Assembly (NCBI GenBank): GCA_036380835.1
Contig: DASVDZ010000078.1
Coordinates: forward strand, 1 to 52,433
Length of the DNA: 52,433 bases
Source of the DNA: DASQJL01 sp036380835
GTDB taxonomy: Bacteria > Eisenbacteria > RBG-16-71-46 > SZUA-252
Direction: 5' to 3'
Shown: piece by piece, positions 40,389-47,435 of the stretch
How the letters are laid out: the number at the start of each line of letters is the position of its first letter
Position numbering within the stretch: the stretch's first letter is position 1
Notes under the pieces: generated by a model
Told to the model about the DNA's origin: nothing
Seen by the model: the letters and a program-made list of their open reading frames with translations, nothing else
Databases searched by the model: none
Program-made: the position numbers and the translations under genes

Positions 40389-42601
40389 CGCGCCTCGGGC
40401 GCCTGGCCCTCCTCTCGGCCGCCGCCGCCTTGGCCCTCGCTCCCGGCCGGGACGGCGGTGCCTTCGCGGCGACGCGCCTCTTCATCCGCAACCACGTGAA
40501 CTCGAACGACGTTCGCGGCGTCGCCGCCTGGAACGGCGGGCTGGCCGCCGCCACGACCGGGGGCGTCGTGACGGTCGCGATGCCCGCCGGCCCGGCCGCG
40601 AAGGTCCTGAGCGGGCCCGGCGGCCTGCCGACGAACCAGACCCTCTGCGTCGCCGAGAGCCCGAGCGGCTCGCTCTGGATCGGCACGGCCGGCGCGGGGA
40701 TCGCGCGGCTCAGGACCGACGGCCGCTTCCGGCGGACCCTCACGTCGTTCGACGGTCTCCCGAGCGACCAGGTCCAGTGCTTGACCCGAACCGGCGACAG
40801 CGTCTGGGTCGGCACGAACGCCGGCGTCGCGCTCTTCACGGAGGACGCCGCGACGAGCCAGGTCTCGCTCCGGCGTTCCGACTCGAACGCCAGCACGGCG
40901 GGCGCCCTGATCTCCGACAACGTGCGGGCGATCGCGGTGCTCGGCGACACCGTCTGGTGCGCGACCGACCTCGGCCTCGCGGCCTTCGCGTCGGGCGCGT
41001 GGATCGATCGCCGCGACGTCTACGCGGGCGCGGTGAACTCGCTCGTCGTCGCGGCGGACACGCTCTGGATCGGCGCGGCCACGGGGCCGCGCGCCTACGC
41101 CGGCGGCGTCCTGGCGCCGCTCGCGCCGGGGCACGCGGGCACCAGTCTCGCGCTCGGTCGGGCCGGCGGCGTGATCTACTCCGCGACGAACGGCCCGGGC
41201 GTCTTCCGATTCACCGGCGCCGCGTGGGTCTCCTCGGGGACGGGCCTCCCCTTCGGCTCGACGCAGGCGCTCGGCACGGCGCCCGACGGCTCCCTCTGGA
41301 CCGGCACGCAGCAGGGGCTCGCGCGCCTCGACCCCGCGGCGGGGGCGTGGAGCGTGCTCCGGACCGACGGTCCGATCGTCGACGACTTCCGGAGCGCCAC
41401 GACGGGAGCGACGGGCGCCTGGTTCGCCACGGGCAACACGCTCGGGACCGGCACCGGCGGCCTGGCCCAGCGGTACGACGGCGTCGCGTGGAGCGCCATC
41501 ACGACCACCAACACCGGCGGCGCGCTCCAGGCCGCCGCGACGTTCGCCGTCTTGCTCGACCGAGGCGGGCGCCTCTGGCTGGGGCACTGCTGTGGCGACG
41601 TCCCGCCCGAGCCCCGGGCGGAGCGATACGATCCCGACTCGGAAACCTGGGTCTACCCGGGGCCGAAGAACATCTGGGCGTACGCGCAGGACGCGGCGGG
41701 GCGCGTCTACGGCGCGAGCGACAAGAACGGGGTCGGCGTGTCGATCTTCGACGGAACGACCGCCGCGCTCCTCGACTCGCTCACCCCGCAGAACACGCAG
41801 GGCTCGGCCCAAGGGGCGGGGCTCACCATCAACGATCTACGCGGAATCGCGTTCGACGCCTCGGGGCGCGCCTGGATCGCGCTCGCGCAGACCGGCGTCG
41901 ATCGCTGGGACGGAAAGGGCACCGACGTCCACTCGGACGACGCGTGGGCCCACTTCGCGACGGGATTCCCGAGCCAGCAGACGACGTCGATCGCGGCCGT
42001 CGGCCCCGCGGTCTACGTCGGGACCCAGTCGGGCGTCATGGTCCTTCGGAACGATGTCGCCGACCTGGCCCGGCGCGACGCGATCAACGCCGCGACGGGC
42101 GGCGCGGCCGTCCGGGCCGTGGCCGCGGACCCGCGCGGCGTCGTCTGGCTCGCGACCGCGTCCGGCCTCGCGCGGGTCGACGACGCGGCTCCGGCGGTCG
42201 AGCGGTTCACGACGGCCGACGGGCTGGTCAACGACGACGTCCAGGCGGTGGCATGGGACGAGTCGCGCGGGATCCTCTGGGCCGCCACGACGCACGGAGT
42301 CTCCGAGATCCATCCCTTCACCGAGGGCGCGCCGTCCTTCGCGTCCGACGCGTACGTCTACCCCAATCCGCTCGGCCCCGCGTCGGGGCCGCTCCGGATC
42401 GGCGGGCTCAAGGGCCCCGTCTCGGGCGAGATCCGCGACCTGACCGGGCGCCGCGTCCGGAACTTCCACGCCGATCCCGTCTCGAACGCGGTCTGGGATA
42501 CGATGAGCGCCGACGGGACGCCCGCGGCGCCGGGCGTCTACCTCGTGCTGCTTCGGGACGGGGACCGCTCGCGGATCCTCCGCGCCGCGGTGATCCGGTG
42601 A
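40385..42601 (+). CDS. Secreted beta-propeller (Reg_prop-like repeats) with Por-like C-terminal domain
   Basis: A 738-residue exported protein. A signal peptide (about 1-29, ending AFA) is followed by many repeats of about 40-45 residues of the form SLWIGTAGAGIARL or VWLATASGLARV, as in two-component-regulator propellers. It has no kinase or DNA-binding part. The C-terminal 80 residues (VYPNPLGPASGPLRIGGLKG...PGVYLVLLRDG) resemble the FlgD-like/Por sorting domain also seen in the protein at 15685. It may be exported and glycosylated by the locus, which would explain its place there; this is inference. Coupled by ATGA upstream and GTGA downstream. Confidence 0.75.
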   Translation: MTRLGRLALLSAAAALALAPGRDGGAFAATRLFIRNHVNSNDVRGVAAWNGGLAAATTGGVVTVAMPAGPAAKVLSGPGGLPTNQTLCVAESPSGSLWIGTAGAGIARLRTDGRFRRTLTSFDGLPSDQVQCLTRTGDSVWVGTNAGVALFTEDAATSQVSLRRSDSNASTAGALISDNVRAIAVLGDTVWCATDLGLAAFASGAWIDRRDVYAGAVNSLVVAADTLWIGAATGPRAYAGGVLAPLAPGHAGTSLALGRAGGVIYSATNGPGVFRFTGAAWVSSGTGLPFGSTQALGTAPDGSLWTGTQQGLARLDPAAGAWSVLRTDGPIVDDFRSATTGATGAWFATGNTLGTGTGGLAQRYDGVAWSAITTTNTGGALQAAATFAVLLDRGGRLWLGHCCGDVPPEPRAERYDPDSETWVYPGPKNIWAYAQDAAGRVYGASDKNGVGVSIFDGTTAALLDSLTPQNTQGSAQGAGLTINDLRGIAFDASGRAWIALAQTGVDRWDGKGTDVHSDDAWAHFATGFPSQQTTSIAAVGPAVYVGTQSGVMVLRNDVADLARRDAINAATGGAAVRAVAADPRGVVWLATASGLARVDDAAPAVERFTTADGLVNDDVQAVAWDESRGILWAATTHGVSEIHPFTEGAPSFASDAYVYPNPLGPASGPLRIGGLKGPVSGEIRDLTGRRVRNFHADPVSNAVWDTMSADGTPAAPGVYLVLLRDGDRSRILRAAVIR

Positions 42602-43572
42602 AGCTCGAAGCGCCGCTTCGCCTCCTCGACCCTCCCGACCCCGCGGCATGGGACGCGCTGGTCGCGAGCGCCGAGGGAGCGTCCGTCTTCCACACCTCGG
42701 CCTGGGCGGCGCTCTGGACCGAGACGTGGCGCGACGCGGCGTGGCGCGCCATCGTGCTCGAGGAGGAGGGGACGATCCAGGCGGCGATCGGGGCGATCGT
42801 GCGACGGCGGGGTCTCTTCCAGAGCGTCGACGCGATGCCGTTCGCCACGTACGGCGGCCCGATCGTGCGCCGCGGCCATCGCGACCCCTCCGGCGCGCGC
42901 GCCGCGCTCCTCGAAGCCTTCGGAGGGTGGGTCTCGTCGCGGCGCGTCCTCCGATGGCAGCTCGCGTGGCTCGGCGGGAGCGCCGCCGAGCTGCCGGAGC
43001 GGCTTCCGCGCGCCGAGGAATTCACCCACGTGCTGGCGCTCGCGCCGACGTTCGACGATCTGGCGGAGCGCTTCACGCCCTCGACGCGGCGGCTCATCCG
43101 GCAGGCCGAGGAGAGCGGCCTCGCGATCCGCCCGATCGCGGCGGAGGCGGATCTCCGCGCCTTCTACGACATGGCCGTGGAGACGGTGCGCCGCCGCGGC
43201 GGCACGCCGAAGCCCTACTCGCTCTACGAACGGATCTTCGAGCGGCTCGTTCCGGCGGGCCTCGCGCGCTACCATCTGGTGACGCACGGGGACGCCGCGG
43301 TCGCGGCGAGCCTCCACCTCTTCCGTGAAGGGGTCGCCACCAACTGGCTCCCCGTCTCCCGCTCCTCGTCGTGGCCGCTTCGGCCGAACAACTTCCTGAT
43401 CGCGAACGTGCTCGCGAGCCTCTGCGACGCGGGGTACGTGGAATACAACTTCGGCGCGTCGCCGCCCGACGCGCTCGGGCTCATCCGCTTCAAGGAGGGC
43501 TGGGGGGCGACGCGACGCCCCGTCCTCGTGGCCGCGAACCGGAGCGCGCTCCACCGGCGGCTCCGGCCCTAG
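42598..43572 (+). CDS. FemAB/GNAT-like acyltransferase
   Basis: A 324-residue cytosolic protein with a duplicated GNAT-like layout. WDALVASAEGASVFHTSAWA at the N-terminus and YVEYNFGASPPDALGLIRFKEGWG at the C-terminus are typical of the FemAB-like proteins found in exopolysaccharide loci. Such proteins add amino acids or acyl groups to peptidoglycan or sugars; the substrate here is unknown. GTG 42598 overlaps the stop of the propeller gene. Confidence 0.8.
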   Translation: MKLEAPLRLLDPPDPAAWDALVASAEGASVFHTSAWAALWTETWRDAAWRAIVLEEEGTIQAAIGAIVRRRGLFQSVDAMPFATYGGPIVRRGHRDPSGARAALLEAFGGWVSSRRVLRWQLAWLGGSAAELPERLPRAEEFTHVLALAPTFDDLAERFTPSTRRLIRQAEESGLAIRPIAAEADLRAFYDMAVETVRRRGGTPKPYSLYERIFERLVPAGLARYHLVTHGDAAVAASLHLFREGVATNWLPVSRSSSWPLRPNNFLIANVLASLCDAGYVEYNFGASPPDALGLIRFKEGWGATRRPVLVAANRSALHRRLRP

Positions 43573-43582
43573 GGCGCGGCGC

Positions 43583-44683
43583 GTGCGGATCCTCCTCCTC
43601 GGCCACGCGCCCGCGGTCCATGTGCAGCGCTGGGCGTCGGCGCTCGCCGCGCGCGGCCACGAGATCCGCCTCCTCTCCGTCGCGTCGGCGCCCGGCGCGG
43701 CGTGGCCGGGACGCAGGGTCGGCCTCGGGCTCCCGGTCGCGGCGCTCCGGGTCGCGAGCGCCCGCCAGGCGGTCCGCCGCGAGCTCGCGAGGTTCCGCCC
43801 CGACGTGACGGTCGCCCACTTCCTCCCGAACTACGGTTTCCTCGCGGTGCTCGCCCAAGCGCGGCCGCTCGTGCTCGCCTGCTGGGGATCGGACCTCCTC
43901 ATCAACCCCTTCCGCACGCCGTTCCATCGCGCGCGCGCCGCGTTCGTGCTCCGCCGCGCCGACCTGATCCACGTCGACGCGGCGATGCTCGGGGACGCGG
44001 CGATAAGGCTCGGCGCGCCGCCGTCGTCCGTCTGGGTGAGGCCGTGGGGCGTCGACGTGGACGCGCTCGCGCCCCGGCGCCCATGGGCCGAGCGGCGAGC
44101 GGAGGCGGCGATGGCGAGGATCCTCTGGACCCGCATGCTCCATCCGATCTACGACCCCGCGGCCTTCCTCCGCGCCCTGGCGATCCTCCGCGACCGCGGC
44201 GTTCCCTTCCGCGCGACGATCGCGGGAGACGGGCCGCTCCGTCCCGCGCTCGAGGCGGAGGCGAAGCGGCTCGGCGTCGACGGGGCGGTTCGCTTCGCCG
44301 GGTTCGTCGCCGAAGACGCCCTCCGCTCGCTCTATCGGGACCACGAGATCTACGTCTCGATGTCGCGGTCCGACTCGACGTCGCAATCGCTCCTCGAAGC
44401 GATGGCGGCGGGCCTCCTGCCGATCGTCAGCGACATCGCGGGGAATCGCGAATGGGTGACGCACCGCCGGGAAGGAATCCTCGTCCCTCCGGGAGACGGC
44501 GAGGCGGTCGCCGCCGCCGTCGCCGAGGCGCTGTCCGCCCGCGCGGGGGAGGGGAACGACCCCCTCGCCGACGCGGCGGCGATGACGCTCCGGGCCCGGG
44601 AGGAGGCGGTCCGGAGGGCGCGATTCTCCGATACCGTGACGGCGCTCGAGGGGAAGATGCGGGGCCTCGGCAGCGCCCGATGA
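43583..44683 (+). CDS. GT4-family glycosyltransferase
   Basis: A 366-residue GT-B enzyme, last of the glycan locus. Motifs: LLLGHAPAVHVQRWASAL, LACWGSDLL, RPWGVDVDAL, IAGDGPLRPAL and SRSDSTSQSLLEAMAAG (donor site; the first Glu of the E-x7-E pair is replaced, the second is kept). GTG 43583 follows the FemAB-like stop after ten bases. The donor and acceptor are unknown. Confidence 0.88.
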   Translation: MRILLLGHAPAVHVQRWASALAARGHEIRLLSVASAPGAAWPGRRVGLGLPVAALRVASARQAVRRELARFRPDVTVAHFLPNYGFLAVLAQARPLVLACWGSDLLINPFRTPFHRARAAFVLRRADLIHVDAAMLGDAAIRLGAPPSSVWVRPWGVDVDALAPRRPWAERRAEAAMARILWTRMLHPIYDPAAFLRALAILRDRGVPFRATIAGDGPLRPALEAEAKRLGVDGAVRFAGFVAEDALRSLYRDHEIYVSMSRSDSTSQSLLEAMAAGLLPIVSDIAGNREWVTHRREGILVPPGDGEAVAAAVAEALSARAGEGNDPLADAAAMTLRAREEAVRRARFSDTVTALEGKMRGLGSAR

Positions 44684-44840
44684 CCCCAGCCGGGGCCGCC
44701 CAATCGGGCGCCCTCGGGAGCCTCGAGCAGCGCCAAGGCCCGCCGGGCGGCCCCACCCGGCGCCTCGAAAGGGCCTGTTCCCGCCGCCCATCTCCCACCG
44801 CCATCCCGCCGCTCGCCCGGCACCTGCACGAATGTGCCGT

Positions 44841-44866
44841 ACGGGGTCCAGGAGCCTCCCCGTTTT
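44841..44866 (+). terminator. Weak intrinsic terminator candidate after the glycan locus
   Basis: ACGGGG (44841-44846) pairs with CCCCGT (44858-44863), with AGG/CCT pairing inside the loop, followed by only a short T run. It is 158 bases after the last glycosyltransferase stop. Confidence 0.35.
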
Positions 44867-44874
44867 CGGCCTAC

Positions 44875-44911
44875 CGCTCGGCAAAAGACGAAGCTTTCCC
44901 CACGCCGAGCG
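44875..44911. repeat. 8-bp inverted repeat upstream of the mraZ promoter
   Basis: CGCTCGGC (44875-44882) and GCCGAGCG (44904-44911) are perfect complements; AAAG/CTTT inside the loop and GGC/GCC outside can extend the pairing. No T tract follows, so it may be a regulatory or insulating structure. Confidence 0.5.
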
Positions 44912-44953
44912 ATAGCCATCTAACCCGAAGTCTCCCAACCGAATGAAATTTCG

Positions 44954-45003
44954 AAAAAAATCCTCGAATCCGGCTTGACACCCCAGGGCGCGCTCCCTAG
45001 GAT
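44954..45003 (+). promoter_or_regulatory. Strong promoter of the dcw cluster with UP-like A tract
   Basis: TTGACA (44975-44980), a 17-base spacer and TAGGAT (44998-45003), with a run of seven A at 44954-44960 placed like an UP element. The predicted start is near 45010, leaving a leader of about 75 bases before mraZ. Confidence 0.8.
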
Positions 45004-45010
45004 GCCGCCA

Positions 45011-45035
45011 GTGGTGGTTTGTGGGAGGAAGTGGG
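45011..45035 (+). promoter_or_regulatory. MraZ-box operator (three direct repeats)
   Basis: GTGGT (45011-45015), GTGGG (45021-45025) and GTGGG (45031-45035) recur every 10 bp with 5-bp spacers. This matches the TGGGN direct-repeat operators described for MraZ in E. coli. It lies immediately at and after the predicted transcription start, a position suited to autorepression by the MraZ encoded just downstream. Confidence 0.75.
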
Positions 45036-45085
45036 GAATCATGTAGCTCCCCTTTGGGAGCCTTCGGGGGAACGGTAGAACGGGG

Positions 45086-45526
45086 ATGGCGGCGTTCCGG
45101 GGGAGCTATCAGCACACCATCGACCACAAGGGTCGAGTCAGCATCCCTGCGCGCTTTCGGCGCCAGCTCTCCGGCGACGCGAACGACACGCTCGTGATCC
45201 TCCGCGGCCTCGAGGCGTGCGTCGCGCTCTATCCCTCCGACGAATTCCGCCGCATCGAGGAACGGCTTCGCGGCCGCTCCTTCACCGACGAGCCGACCCG
45301 CCGCTACGAGCGCATGTTCCTCCAGCACGCGCGGGACGAGGAGCTCGACGCGCAGGGAAGGGTCGCGCTTCCGCCGCCGCTCATCGCGCTCGCCGAGATC
45401 ACGAAGGACGTGCTCGTGAACGGCGTGCTCGACCACATCGAGATCTGGAACCCGCAGATGTTCGAACGATACATCGCCAGCTCCGAGCGGACCTACGAAG
45501 AGATCGCGGGAGATCTCCTCCTATGA
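45086..45526 (+). CDS. mraZ: Transcriptional regulator MraZ
   Basis: A 146-residue DNA-binding protein made of two AbrB-like halves. The family DxxGR motifs are present in both halves (DHKGRVSIPARFR and DAQGRVALPPPLI). MraZ forms ring oligomers that bind repeated boxes upstream of its own gene and repress the dcw operon; such boxes are visible at 45011-45035. MAAFRGSYQHTID fits the usual N-terminus. The stop overlaps the next gene (ATGA). Confidence 0.95.
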   Translation: MAAFRGSYQHTIDHKGRVSIPARFRRQLSGDANDTLVILRGLEACVALYPSDEFRRIEERLRGRSFTDEPTRRYERMFLQHARDEELDAQGRVALPPPLIALAEITKDVLVNGVLDHIEIWNPQMFERYIASSERTYEEIAGDLLL

Positions 45527-45981
45527 GCGCCGGCCCGGCGATCGCGCGGCGACCTGTCGCGCTCGAGCGCCCCATCTACCAATGGGAGAGCGCGAGCGGC
45601 CCGGCTGCCGCGACGCTCCGTCTCTTCGGCACCCTCGGGCCCCGCGAGCTCTCCCTCGTGGCGGACGCCATCGCCGAGCGGGCCCGCTCTCCTCGCGACG
45701 TCCTCTGCATCGACTTCGAACACGTCCTCCACCTCGATTTTCGCGCGCTCCCGGAGTTCACGCGCCGCGTGACACGGCACCGGGACCGGGGCGCGGTTCT
45801 GTGGTTCATCGGCATGACGCCGTACGCGCAACGACTGTTCGACGTCGCCGGCCAGGGTTCCATCGTTCGTCAGTTGACGTGGCACGCCGGGGGGATCGCG
45901 CGCGAGCGCGGGCCGATCCGGCCGTTCGCCGATCGAGCATCGACCGGGCCTCGGGTGGTTCGAGACGGCGCCTGGCACTAG
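45523..45981 (+). CDS. STAS-domain protein inserted in the dcw operon
   Basis: A 152-residue small protein. Residues of about 28-120 show the STAS pattern (ATLRLFGTLGPRELSLVADAI, DVLCIDFEHVLHLDFRALPEF, GAVLWFIGMTPYAQRLFDVAG), as in anti-sigma-factor antagonists. The place of the phosphorylatable serine (DSSG in SpoIIAA) reads DFRA, so kinase control is unlikely. It is translationally coupled to mraZ by ATGA and lies 21 bases before rsmH. Its partner is unknown. STAS is assigned from pattern alone; the C-terminal 30 residues are not recognised. Confidence 0.6.
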   Translation: MSAGPAIARRPVALERPIYQWESASGPAAATLRLFGTLGPRELSLVADAIAERARSPRDVLCIDFEHVLHLDFRALPEFTRRVTRHRDRGAVLWFIGMTPYAQRLFDVAGQGSIVRQLTWHAGGIARERGPIRPFADRASTGPRVVRDGAWH

Positions 45982-46002
45982 CCGGCGCGCTCGGAACAGC
46001 CG

Positions 46003-46923
46003 ATGCCGGGTCATGTCCCGGTCCTCAGGGAGGAGGCAGTTCGGTTGCTGGTGACCGATCCGCGGGGGACGTATGTCGATGCGACCCTGGGCCTTGGCGG
46101 GCACGCGGCGGCGATCCTCGGGTCCTTGTCCGGTGAGGGGGGAAGGGTAATCGGGATGGACTGCGATCCCGCCGCCTTATCCCGCACCTTGGCGGAACCC
46201 CCGGCGCCCGCGCCCCGGTTCGTGGCCGTGCGCGCGCGGTTCTCCGACATGGAGGGCGCCCTCGACGCGCTCGGAATCGAGCGCGTGGACGGCATCCTGG
46301 CCGACCTCGGGCTCTCTTCCGATCAGCTCGACGACGCCTCGCGCGGCCTGGCCTACTCGCTCGACGGTCCCCTCGACATGCGGCTCGACCCCTCGCGCCC
46401 CGAGACGGCCGACGCCCTCGTGCGGCGCGTCGACGAACGCGAGCTGGCGCGGCTCCTGGGGGAGTACGGCGAGCTGCCGCGCGCGCGCGCCGCGGCGGCG
46501 GCGCTCCGACGCGCCGCGGAAACGACGCGGCCGCTCACCACGCGCGCCGTGCGCGACGCGCTCTCCCCGCTCTATCCCGGACCGAACCGTCCGCGCCGTC
46601 TGGCGCAGGCGTTCCAGGCGCTCCGCGTCGCCGTGAACCGCGAGCTCTCCGAGCTGGAATCGCTCCTCGACGCGGCGGCGAGCCGCGTCCGCCCGGGGGG
46701 CGTCCTCGTGGTGATCGCCTACCACTCGCTCGAGGACCGGATGGTGAAGCGGACGTTCGCGCCGCCGCGGCCCCTCGACGCCTGGATCCCGCCCGTCGAA
46801 TCGCCCTGGATTCCCCTCACGCGGAAGCCGATCCGTCCCGCCGCGTCCGAGGTCGCCCAAAACCCGCGGGCCGCGAGCGCCCGGATGCGCGCCGCCCGAC
46901 GCCGGGGAGGTCCCTCATGCTGA
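46003..46923 (+). CDS. rsmH: 16S rRNA (cytosine-1402-N4)-methyltransferase
   Basis: A 306-residue SAM-dependent methyltransferase of the dcw cluster (formerly MraW). Signatures: GHVPVLREEAV, VDATLGLGGHAAAIL, GILADLGLSSDQLDD, RRLAQAFQALRVAVN and VVIAYHSLEDRMVK. The length is as usual. It overlaps the ftsL-like gene by seven bases. Confidence 0.96.
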   Translation: MPGHVPVLREEAVRLLVTDPRGTYVDATLGLGGHAAAILGSLSGEGGRVIGMDCDPAALSRTLAEPPAPAPRFVAVRARFSDMEGALDALGIERVDGILADLGLSSDQLDDASRGLAYSLDGPLDMRLDPSRPETADALVRRVDERELARLLGEYGELPRARAAAAALRRAAETTRPLTTRAVRDALSPLYPGPNRPRRLAQAFQALRVAVNRELSELESLLDAAASRVRPGGVLVVIAYHSLEDRMVKRTFAPPRPLDAWIPPVESPWIPLTRKPIRPAASEVAQNPRAASARMRAARRRGGPSC

Positions 46924-47435
46924 GCCACGCGTCCCTTGGCGCCGCGGCGACCGCCGTGGAGCCCCCGCCCGCCGGAAACGGCGGCTACCTCCGACGCTAC
47001 CGCGCGGCCCGACCGCGGCCGCGCCGCCACGGTCCGATCGCGCTCGCGCTCCTCGGCGTCACGCTGCTCCTCTTCGCGCGGGTGTGGCAGGTGACGACCG
47101 CCCACGCCCTCTCGAAGGAGCACGACGAGCTTCGCCGCGACGTGCGGAGCCTCGAGAACCGGATCCGCCTTTCCTCCGAGCTCTCGGTGCAGTCGGCGCT
47201 CCACGACGGCCTCGACTACAAGGCGCTCGCGAAGGAGGGGTTCGAAAGCCCTGATCCCTCGCGGATCGTCGACATCGACCTCGCGCAGCCGCTCCCGAGC
47301 GTGAAGCGCCACGACGGCGCGGTCGCGGCCCTCTCCGCGCGCGTCGGACGGATCGTGCGCGGGATCTTCCCCGCCCGCGCCGCCCGCGGCGACGAGGCGC
47401 GTCTCGAGACGGTGAGCGCGGAGGCCTCACGGTGA
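46917..47435 (+). CDS. ftsL: FtsL-like division protein
   Basis: A 172-residue bitopic protein: a basic cytoplasmic N-terminus (about 1-40), one membrane helix (HGPIALALLGVTLLLFARVW), then a short heptad-like coiled coil (KEHDELRRDVRSLENRIRL) and a longer periplasmic tail. Sequence conservation of FtsL is low; the name rests on this topology and on its position between rsmH and ftsI. In other bacteria FtsL joins FtsB and FtsQ to activate septal wall synthesis. GGGGAGG lies seven bases before the ATG. The stop overlaps the ftsI start (GTGA). Confidence 0.75.
   Translation: MLSHASLGAAATAVEPPPAGNGGYLRRYRAARPRPRRHGPIALALLGVTLLLFARVWQVTTAHALSKEHDELRRDVRSLENRIRLSSELSVQSALHDGLDYKALAKEGFESPDPSRIVDIDLAQPLPSVKRHDGAVAALSARVGRIVRGIFPARAARGDEARLETVSAEASR

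Larger units (their letters stand above)
44684..45085. other. 402-base gap between the glycan locus and the dcw cluster
   Basis: No gene is seen here. The first half is GC-rich with short hairpins directly after the stop codon (for example CGCCC-AATC-GGGCG near 44697-44710). Two better hairpins lie at 44841-44866 and 44875-44911, and the last 135 bases hold the mraZ promoter and operator listed separately. Confidence 0.6.

Noticed and set aside
44684..44840. Possible RNase P, SRP or tmRNA gene in the GC-rich gap
   Set aside because: None of the conserved sequence blocks of these RNAs could be found; only short GC hairpins.
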